The notes under the pieces are model-generated. The model was not told the DNA's origin and made no database searches. It worked only from the letters and a program-made list of their open reading frames with translations. DNA of 51,154 bases from an uncultured Shewanella sp. (GTDB taxonomy: Bacteria; Pseudomonadota; Gammaproteobacteria; Enterobacterales; Shewanellaceae), in the NCBI RefSeq assembly GCF_947501665.1, contig NZ_CANMWS010000034.1, forward strand, positions 1-51,154. The letters run 5' to 3'. Position 1 is the stretch's first letter. Each line of letters begins with the position of its first letter. The position numbers and the translations under genes are program-made. Shown one piece after another: positions 44,490 through 51,154 of this stretch.

Positions 44490-45212
44490 TTATGGCTTTG
44501 TCGGCGAAGGAACGGCAGGAAGCCAGCCGGATGATGTGAGAATTTGGTGTGGATTATAGCTACGTTTATAAGCCATTTTTCTAGATTCATCTATTTGATA
44601 ACCAAGATATAAAAATTCCTTTTGCATCATTTTAGCAATCCGGCATTGTAATAGAATTAAAAAACTACCTAATGAACGTTTATGTTCTTCGGGTTCAAAA
44701 AAACTGTAAATAGCGGAAAAACTATTGGGTAAAATGTCGGTGACAGCAACGCCAATGAGTGTTTCATCTAAGGTTAATTCTATTAACATAGGTGAAAGCC
44801 AATTTGCTGAAATGAAATTATGATATTGCTCCGGAGAAGGGGGATACATTCCGCCATCTCGATGACGTTCATTGATATAGCGTTCATATAAGGCGTAGTG
44901 TTGCTCTGTATGATGATCGACAATTTGCCACGTGATATCTTTATTATTATTGATTGTCCGCTTTTGCCTTTTTGAGGGTTTAAAATAATTGACAGGGATT
45001 CTAATGGGTAAACAAGCATGGCAATGGGGGCAGTCGGGTCTGTAAATGGTACTGCCGCTGCGTCTAAAGCCTAGGGATAAAAGTTGTTCAAATAAGCTTG
45101 GATTAAGCCCTTGTTCTTGGATCACAAGTAACTGTTCCATTTCTTCGCTGAGATAACTGCAATTGAATGTTTGGGTTTTCCCTACAGAAAATTTTTGGGC
45201 TTTAGAGCTCAA
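44490..45212 (-). CDS. bpt: Aspartate/glutamate leucyltransferase (Bpt)
   Basis: This 240-residue enzyme of the ATE1-like family attaches leucine to proteins with N-terminal Asp or Glu, creating a primary N-degron for ClpS. RSGSTIYRPDCPHCHACLPI holds the conserved cysteine region, and SIYSFFEPEEHKRSLG and YQIDESRKMAYK are typical C-terminal motifs. Its ATG overlaps the aat stop by 11 bp (45202-45212), indicating coupled translation. Confidence 0.93.
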   Translation of the reverse strand: MSSKAQKFSVGKTQTFNCSYLSEEMEQLLVIQEQGLNPSLFEQLLSLGFRRSGSTIYRPDCPHCHACLPIRIPVNYFKPSKRQKRTINNNKDITWQIVDHHTEQHYALYERYINERHRDGGMYPPSPEQYHNFISANWLSPMLIELTLDETLIGVAVTDILPNSFSAIYSFFEPEEHKRSLGSFLILLQCRIAKMMQKEFLYLGYQIDESRKMAYKRSYNPHQILTSSGWLPAVPSPTKP

Positions 45213-45924
45213 CAGACACCTCTCTTGGTTTCCAACACTGCGTGGCGACCTCTTTATCTCTTAATTGTATTAATTGAGAAATAAATTGGCTGCGTGAAAT
45301 AGCTTTCGCGCCCATAGAAGTTAAATGTGGATTCACTAATTGAGTATCGATCAGGCGAAAATTTGACTTTGATAAGTGCTGCTGTAAGCAGACCATTGCA
45401 GCTTTTGATGCGTTAGTTTCAAAATGGAACATGGATTCACCACAGAAAACTTGGCCGACAGCGATGCCGTATAAGCCGCCTATGAGTCTATTTTTTTGCC
45501 ATACTTCAATTGAGTGTGCTTTTTCTTGCTGGTGTAATGCTAAATAAGCGGCTTGAATATCTTGGGTTATCCAAGTGTCTTGTTGGGTTTTTCTTGGCAT
45601 AGCACAAGCCTGAATGACTTGGTCAAAAACATGGTTGATAGTGTAATGCCAATTTTGTTGTTTGATATATTTACGTAGGCTTCGACTAATTTTTAATTGA
45701 CCAACAGAAATAACAGCTCGAGGATCTGGAGACCACCATAAAATAGGGTCATTATCATTAAACCAAGGAAAAATGCCACTGTAATAGGCATCGAGTAAAC
45801 GTTGGGGCCTTAAGTCTCCGCCTACAGCAAGCAATCCATTAGGTTCCGTTAATGCTTGCTCTATAGGAGGAAATGGCTGTTGATCATTATTTAAGTAGGA
45901 CAGAGTGTTCAAATTGGGTATCAT
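45202..45924 (-). CDS. aat: Leucyl/phenylalanyl-tRNA--protein transferase
   Basis: Aat adds Leu or Phe from charged tRNA to proteins with N-terminal Lys or Arg. The 240 residues contain LLAVGGDLRPQRLLDAYYSG, FPWFNDNDPILWWSPDPRAV and the core GGLYGIAVGQVFCGESMF. It is divergent from the glycine-zipper gene with 41 bp between starts and is coupled to bpt. Confidence 0.96.
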   Translation of the reverse strand: MIPNLNTLSYLNNDQQPFPPIEQALTEPNGLLAVGGDLRPQRLLDAYYSGIFPWFNDNDPILWWSPDPRAVISVGQLKISRSLRKYIKQQNWHYTINHVFDQVIQACAMPRKTQQDTWITQDIQAAYLALHQQEKAHSIEVWQKNRLIGGLYGIAVGQVFCGESMFHFETNASKAAMVCLQQHLSKSNFRLIDTQLVNPHLTSMGAKAISRSQFISQLIQLRDKEVATQCWKPREVSVEL

Positions 45925-45965
45925 TAATGCTACAGATTACCTATTAAGTTAGCGGAAAAATCGAT

Positions 45966-46439
45966 ATGTTGAAACCTAATCTTAGCTGGGCATGTATTTT
46001 TTTATTGTTAACAATGACCTTTCCTGTATTGGCAGCCTATGATCGAAATCAAGCTGTTCCTGTAGAAAAAGTCGAATATGGACAGGTCATCTCTGTTAGA
46101 AATATTACTCAAAAACAACTAATTGAAGATCAAAATAGAGGTTGGAAAACCTTTGGTGGTGCTCTCATTGGTGGCGTGATCGGCAATCAATTTGGTGGCG
46201 GAAATGGTCGAACGGTTGCGACGATTTTAGGGGCACTGGTAGGAGCAGGTGTGGGAAATAATGTCGGAAGTGGCAGCTATTACCAGCAAACGGCTCTTGT
46301 CGAATTAATGATTAAGCAAGAAGATGGTCAAGAAATTATGATCCTACAGGACAGAGATCCTAATATGATTTTTAATGTTAATGATGAAGTGAGAGTGGTT
46401 TACTTACAAGGTTTTGTGAGAGTGGATATGGCAATGTGA
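45966..46439 (+). CDS. Glycine-zipper (SlyB/17-kDa-antigen-like) envelope protein
   Basis: This 157-residue protein has a signal peptide (residues 1-23; cleavage likely after VLA) and a glycine-zipper 2TM segment (about 63-100; FGGALIGGVIGNQFGGGNGR and GALVGAGVGNNVGSG). A short strand-rich tail follows. SlyB and its relatives are outer-membrane lipoproteins, but this one has no lipobox cysteine at the cleavage site, so it is probably not lipidated. It is the last gene before the gap leading to pfaA. Confidence 0.85.
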   Translation: MLKPNLSWACIFLLLTMTFPVLAAYDRNQAVPVEKVEYGQVISVRNITQKQLIEDQNRGWKTFGGALIGGVIGNQFGGGNGRTVATILGALVGAGVGNNVGSGSYYQQTALVELMIKQEDGQEIMILQDRDPNMIFNVNDEVRVVYLQGFVRVDMAM

Positions 46440-46534
46440 TCCTATAGAGTGGCTTGGTTTAATGTGGAGGTTTTTTCAATGAAATCGAGCTTTATTTGTC
46501 GATATTATTAATAATCATAAGCAGGCGATTTTTC

Positions 46535-46567
46535 TTTTTATAACAAAAACTTTTTTTGTTATAAAAA
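46535..46567. repeat. Perfect 15-bp AT-rich inverted repeat
   Basis: TTTTTATAACAAAAA (46535-46549) and TTTTTGTTATAAAAA (46553-46567) are separated by CTT. It lies about 95 bp past the glycine-zipper gene. It has a T-run before and an A-run after, unlike a standard terminator, and could be cruciform-prone or a protein-binding site. Confidence 0.6.
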
Positions 46568-47069
46568 AAGAAGAGTAAAAGCTCTTGGAAATAAGAGTAA
46601 AAACACTTTTAAATCATTGCTATACTTTTTATTAGTATACAGTGAAATATTACGCTGAATACTGATAAAAATAATAACGATAGAAAATCATGGAAGAAAA
46701 ACCTTAAGCTCTCATGACTCGAAGGCGGAGTATTGTGTCAGTTTGATCTTATTTGGTATGTGTATGAATGATAATTATATTTCTTATATCTAAAGAATGA
46801 AAATACAAATAAAATGATATCTAGAAAAGGATAAATAATAGGTGTATACATACAGTTTTATTTATTATGTTAAGCCTTGCTATCTTATTGAATAATAACT
46901 AATTAATTATATGTTTGATCATGGTTTTTTAGCTTTTTTATAATACGCTGTTTTAGTCCTCAGTTGTTAATTCCTTCCAATATTTATCTTCTTTAGTTAA
47001 TCCCCTTAGTAATGTTCTAAAAGACAGTAATAGTCATTTAGTACTAGTTATAACGCTATTATCTACTTT

Positions 47070-47121
47070 AGCACTTAATTAGTATTAGTGAAGTATTAGT
47101 CAAGTATGATTTTAAGTATTA
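47070..47121 (+). promoter_or_regulatory. Helically phased direct repeats upstream of pfaA
   Basis: AGTATTAGTGA, AGTATTAGTCA, AGTATGATTTT and AGTATTAAAC begin at 47081, 47092, 47103 and 47115, about one helical turn apart. A weaker unit (AGCACTTAATT) begins at 47070. They lie about 400 bp before the pfaA start. Such phasing is typical of repeated binding by one protein, but the protein is unknown. Confidence 0.45.
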
Positions 47122-47486
47122 AACAATAGTTGATATATGGTTATTAATTTGTGTTGGCGTATAGTCATCACTGTCCTCTTATTTTTTTAAGTTAAGTAAG
47201 ATAAATAATATATGTTTGTTTAATTTGATAGATTAAAAATATTCATAGTCTATGAGTTGAAGCTAAAGTGAAACCTAATTAAATTCCTTTTTACTAGGGC
47301 GTATTTTTCATAATGGGGTTGACTGAATCATTTAATTTTACATTTTGATAAATAGTATTGTTAATTCTTCAATTAACCTTAATGTTTAAATGCTTAGGCA
47401 ATATTTAAATATAACTCGATGATTCATTTTATTGTTCTTTCTATATAAATGTTCGAGTAGTAGTCGGTGATGATTGGAGAGCTATT

Positions 47487-50400
47487 ATGAAACTGAATAA
47501 TGATACTGAAAAAAATCAATTACTAGGTGATCCTCGATTTAAAAAACGTTTAAAAGACTCTCCTATCGCCATTGTAGGTATGGCGAACTTATTTCCTCAT
47601 GCACGTTATTTAGAACAATTTTGGGATCTTATTAGTGATAAGGTTAATGCTATTACGGATGTGCCTGATACCCATTGGTGTATTGAGGATTATTTTGATT
47701 TAAATCAAAAAAGGCCTGATAAAAGTTATTGTAAGAGAGGGGGGTTTTTACCTGAAGTTGATTTCAACCCTATGGAGTTTGGCTTACCACCTAATATTTT
47801 AGAATTAACCGATACTTCTCAGCTTCTTTCTTTGCTTGTTGCTAAAGAGCTACTCATTGATGCCCATATTAATGATGAGGATAGCAGAGAAAACATAGGC
47901 ATTGCACTTGGTGTTGGTGGAGGGCAAAAAATTGTACATAGTTTAACTGCACGTTTGCAATATCCTCTTCTTAGAAAAGTATTTAAACATAGTGGGATAA
48001 GTGATAGTGACAGTGATATGTTGATTAAGAAGTTTCAAGATCAATATATTCATTGGGAAGAAAATTCATTTCCAGGCTCTTTAGGCAATGTGATAGCAGG
48101 TCGTATTGCTAATCGATTTAATTTAGGTGGAATGAATTGTGTTGTTGATGCTGCATGTGCAGGTTCATTGGCGGCGATGCGAATGGCAATCAGTGAATTA
48201 GTCGATGGCCGCAGTGATATGATGATAACGGGAGGAGTATGTACCGATAATTCGCCTTCTATGTATATGAGCTTTTCTAAAACACCAGCATTTACGACTC
48301 AAGAAGTGATCCAGCCTTTTGATATTGAATCAAAAGGCATGATGATAGGCGAAGGGATTGGTATGGTTGCCCTTAAGAGGCTGGCCGATGCAGAGAGAGA
48401 TGATAATCGAATATATGCAGTCATCAAAGGAATGGGCTCTTCATCTGATGGGAAATTTAAAAGTATTTATGCGCCAAGACCAGAAGGACAAGCTAAAGCA
48501 CTAACACGTGCTTATGACGATGCGGGAATATCGCCTCATAGTGTAGGGTTAGTTGAAGCGCACGGAACGGGTACGGCAGCTGGAGATGTTGCTGAATTTG
48601 AAGGCTTAAAAAGTGTTTTTGCTGAACAATCTTCTCAGAAACAGCATATCGCTCTGGGCTCGGTTAAATCACAAATTGGTCATACAAAGTCAACAGCTGG
48701 TACCGCTGGGCTCATGAAAGCCGCGTTAGCATTGCATCATAAAGTATTGCCTGCGACGATTAATGTTTCTCAACCTAATCCAAAGTTGAATATTGCAGAT
48801 TCGCCTTTTTATCTTAATACTGAAACGCGTCCTTGGTTTAGTCAAGATGATGCCGTTCCACGTCGAGCAGGGGTTAGCTCTTTTGGATTTGGCGGTACGA
48901 ATTTTCACTTTGTTTTAGAGGAATATACTGCTGAACATCACAGGGATCAATCTCATCCCCAATATCGTTACAGGCATGTTCCGACGACTTTTTTATTCAG
49001 TGAAAAGTCAAAAAATGAATTAATTCACTTACTCAAAGAGACTCTGCAAGCGTGTAAGGAAAGTGGTCAAAGGTTTGATGAGATAGCAGCGATTCATTGC
49101 TTAAGAGAGGTGGAAGCGAACGCACCTCGATTAGGGTTAGTAGCAAAAAATAGTACGGAGCTTGATGCGGCGATTACTCAAGCTTTGGCTATGTTTGACA
49201 GTAATAAATCAGCGCATTGGCAAGGTATGAGGGGAGTACAATATCGTTCTAACGCATTGATTTATCAAGATGATAAAACAAAAAAAATAGCGGCTTTATT
49301 TGCGGGGCAAGGCAGCCAATATTTAAATATGGGACGTGAATTGGCTTGCCATTTTCCAGAGATCAGAAGGCATTTTTCCCAAGCCAATCAAGTATTCAAC
49401 CAACACAACCAACCGCTTTTATCTGAGCAAGTTTATCCTCACCCTGTTTTTGAATTATCCGAAGTTAAACAACAAGAAACTAATTTAACCAATACGCTTA
49501 ATGCCCAAAGTGCAATAGGGGCACTTTCTTTAGGTCAATTTGAGTTGATGACAAAAGCGGGTTTTGAGGCTGATATGTTTGCCGGTCATAGTTTTGGAGA
49601 GTTAACGGCGCTGTGTGCTGCTGGGGTAATTAATCAAACGGACTATTATCAATTAACTTATGCGCGTGGAAAGGCTATGGCGAGCAAAGTCGACAATGCC
49701 AATGGGTTAGAAGACCGAGGTGTGATGAGAGCTGTGATGGCTAAATCTGGATTAACTTTAGCACAGCTTGAATCGTGTATTGCTGATTTCAGTGGTGTTA
49801 GTATTGCGAATTATAACTCTCCAACTCAAGTGGTGATTGCAGGGACAAATGAGAGTGTTGAAAGGGTGAGTCATGCTTTAACTGAACTCGGTTTTAGTGT
49901 GATTAATTTACCTGTGTCAGCGGCTTTTCATACTCAACTCGTGAGTCATGCACAAGTTCCTTTTAGTCAGGCTATTGATAAAGTTAAATTCTCTTCTCCT
50001 TTTAAACCCATTTACAGTAATACATCAGGTAAGGCGTATTTAAGCGAGGCTGAGCATATTAAAAATAGTTTTAAAACACATATGTTGAATTCGGTTCATT
50101 TTAGTCAACAAGTGTTAAATATGTACGAGGCTGGAGCGCGAGTATTTGTTGAGTTTGGTCCCAAAAATACACTTCAAAAATTAGTTAAAGAAACCTTAGC
50201 CGATAAAACTGAAGATGTCTGTTTTGTCAGCATGGATGCGAATCCAAAAGGAAACAGCGATACCCAATTAAGAGCCGCTGCGGTCAATTTGGCTGTTGCT
50301 GGTCTACCATTAACGGAATTAGATCCCTATCAAATGCCTAAACGGGAAGCTGAAAATTTAACGCCAATGCACATAAAACTAACGGCGACAAATCATATCA

Positions 50401-51154
50401 GTCCAGCAACGCAAAAGAAGATGGAACAGTCTTTAACATCAGGACAAGTGTCGTTTGCTGATAACTCTACGGGTTATCAAGCAGCAGAAAGTCTTGAAGG
50501 TGAAAGGATGACTTGTTCTGTTCAAAATGATAAGCCCCTTAAAACTGAACAGCAAAAGCAAACGATTCAAGATGTGAATGTTCATGCCGAGCAATCACCT
50601 GAAACAATGACTCAGGCTAAGCAAAATCTACAAGATTTGCTATTAGCTCAAGAGCAAATGCTTACCATTCATCAGCAATTTCTTACAATACCTAAAGAAT
50701 ATAATGAAACCGTTACTCAATTAATGGCGGAGCAAAATACATTATGTGAAAAAGGAACATCTATTTCACCAGAATTACAGCAACGTTTAGATGACTACCA
50801 TCAAAAACATGCAAAGACCTTGCAACAACATGAGCAATATTTAGCATTGCAAGCCGAGACGCACAGTCAATTGTTGGAAACAGCATTATTAGAACAAAAA
50901 CAAATATTATCAGAAGGTAAAGATGTTAGCTCCCCTGAGAAAGTGAAAGTTAGTAAGACTGATGAGACACATGTCATGGATAAGTCTCATGAACTCCCAA
51001 AGCAAGTTGTTCACAGTGCTATTAGTGATGAACTGGAAAAGACGATGTTAGCGGTGGTGGCAGAAAAAACAGGTTATCCCACTGAGATGCTTGCGCTGGA
51101 TATGGACATGGAAGCAGATTTAGGCATTGATTCAATCAAGCGGGTTGAAATACT
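47487..51154 (+). CDS. pfaA: PfaA, polyunsaturated fatty acid synthase subunit A (3' end outside window)
   Basis: The open frame of 1222 codons runs off the right edge. PfaA is the multidomain polyketide-synthase-like protein that makes EPA or DHA with PfaB, PfaC and PfaD. The ketosynthase domain (about 25-460) has Cys224 in VVDAACAGSLAAM, with EAHGTGT and KSQIGHTKSTAGTAG for the two histidines. The malonyl-transferase domain (about 600-880) has Ser702 in GHSFGE. A Gln/Glu-rich helical linker (about 950-1170) follows. The first acyl-carrier domain is cut just after its phosphopantetheine Ser1216 (LGIDSIKRVEI). Further carrier repeats and the ketoreductase are expected beyond the edge. Confidence 0.97.
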   Translation, partial: MKLNNDTEKNQLLGDPRFKKRLKDSPIAIVGMANLFPHARYLEQFWDLISDKVNAITDVPDTHWCIEDYFDLNQKRPDKSYCKRGGFLPEVDFNPMEFGLPPNILELTDTSQLLSLLVAKELLIDAHINDEDSRENIGIALGVGGGQKIVHSLTARLQYPLLRKVFKHSGISDSDSDMLIKKFQDQYIHWEENSFPGSLGNVIAGRIANRFNLGGMNCVVDAACAGSLAAMRMAISELVDGRSDMMITGGVCTDNSPSMYMSFSKTPAFTTQEVIQPFDIESKGMMIGEGIGMVALKRLADAERDDNRIYAVIKGMGSSSDGKFKSIYAPRPEGQAKALTRAYDDAGISPHSVGLVEAHGTGTAAGDVAEFEGLKSVFAEQSSQKQHIALGSVKSQIGHTKSTAGTAGLMKAALALHHKVLPATINVSQPNPKLNIADSPFYLNTETRPWFSQDDAVPRRAGVSSFGFGGTNFHFVLEEYTAEHHRDQSHPQYRYRHVPTTFLFSEKSKNELIHLLKETLQACKESGQRFDEIAAIHCLREVEANAPRLGLVAKNSTELDAAITQALAMFDSNKSAHWQGMRGVQYRSNALIYQDDKTKKIAALFAGQGSQYLNMGRELACHFPEIRRHFSQANQVFNQHNQPLLSEQVYPHPVFELSEVKQQETNLTNTLNAQSAIGALSLGQFELMTKAGFEADMFAGHSFGELTALCAAGVINQTDYYQLTYARGKAMASKVDNANGLEDRGVMRAVMAKSGLTLAQLESCIADFSGVSIANYNSPTQVVIAGTNESVERVSHALTELGFSVINLPVSAAFHTQLVSHAQVPFSQAIDKVKFSSPFKPIYSNTSGKAYLSEAEHIKNSFKTHMLNSVHFSQQVLNMYEAGARVFVEFGPKNTLQKLVKETLADKTEDVCFVSMDANPKGNSDTQLRAAAVNLAVAGLPLTELDPYQMPKREAENLTPMHIKLTATNHISPATQKKMEQSLTSGQVSFADNSTGYQAAESLEGERMTCSVQNDKPLKTEQQKQTIQDVNVHAEQSPETMTQAKQNLQDLLLAQEQMLTIHQQFLTIPKEYNETVTQLMAEQNTLCEKGTSISPELQQRLDDYHQKHAKTLQQHEQYLALQAETHSQLLETALLEQKQILSEGKDVSSPEKVKVSKTDETHVMDKSHELPKQVVHSAISDELEKTMLAVVAEKTGYPTEMLALDMDMEADLGIDSIKRVEI

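Larger units (their letters stand above)
46440..47486. other. About 1 kb gene-free AT-rich region upstream of pfaA
   Basis: All six frames are broken by frequent stops, and no relic of a regulatory gene was recognised. It contains an AT hairpin (46535-46567), an array of 11-bp-phased direct repeats (47070-47121), and the pfaA leader with GGAG at 47476-47479, seven bases before the ATG. No confident -35/-10 pair was found. Confidence 0.5.

Noticed and set aside
47036..47056. TrpR-operator-like half site (GTACTAGTTA) upstream of pfaA
   Set aside because: Only one half matches, no tryptophan gene is adjacent, and such AT-rich words occur by chance.

Overview
The window looks like part of the chromosome of a cold-adapted marine gammaproteobacterium, most likely Shewanella or a close relative. 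The evidence is the gene order (radD/acs/crbS; ppsR/ppsA; ldh/roxA/purB/hflD/mnmA/nudJ/rluE/icd/cspD/clpS/clpA), the AT-rich base composition, a monomeric isocitrate dehydrogenase, and the start of a polyunsaturated-fatty-acid synthase gene (pfaA) at the right edge. The window holds no phage, CRISPR or plasmid genes. Most of it is core metabolism, with a few small accessory insertions.

Layout. 1-591: a tRNA-Lys gene that lacks only its first base, followed by tandem decayed copies of the same tRNA. 592-12541: grxA, radD, acs, the transporter-sensor kinase crbS, a LysR regulator with a glutathione-dependent formaldehyde detoxification pair (adhC-fghA), and the response regulator crbR. 13040-19350: an acyl-CoA thioesterase, aroH, an unrecognised 185-residue protein, and the divergent ppsR/ppsA pair with a HexR-like site between them. 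19534-25826: an exported GlcG/HbpS-like protein, a ThDP-dependent enzyme of unknown substrate, the large FAD/Fe-S oxidoreductase ydiJ, and a DUF1285 gene. 25844-32144: a miniature inverted-repeat element, a MarR regulator, an isoquinoline-oxidoreductase-type molybdenum enzyme (iorAB), a small C-terminally anchored protein, leucine dehydrogenase and a DUF4826 gene. 32210-40942: roxA, purB, hflD, mnmA, a second miniature element, nudJ, rluE and icd. 41014-46439: cspD, clpS, clpA, infA, bpt, aat and a glycine-zipper envelope protein. 46440-47486: about 1 kb of gene-free AT-rich DNA. 47487-end: pfaA, cut off inside its first acyl-carrier domain.

How the genes fit together. acs, CrbS/CrbR, ppsA/PpsR, leucine dehydrogenase and icd indicate growth on acetate, amino acids and other gluconeogenic substrates, with candidate HexR-type and LiuR-type operators. 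clpS, clpA, bpt and aat together supply most of a bacterial N-degron pathway. purB-hflD-mnmA-nudJ-rluE-icd keeps the enterobacterial order, but a miniature element has been inserted between nudJ and mnmA.

The least explained items are: (1) the two-copy miniature element, whose terminal repeats differ in a matched way between copies and whose best-conserved part is a 26-codon reading frame starting in a hairpin loop; (2) the tRNA-Lys relic array; (3) the gene-free region before pfaA, which has helically phased direct repeats and no regulator gene; (4) the 185-residue orphan between aroH and ppsR. No database searches were possible, so names rest on recognising motifs, lengths and gene order.
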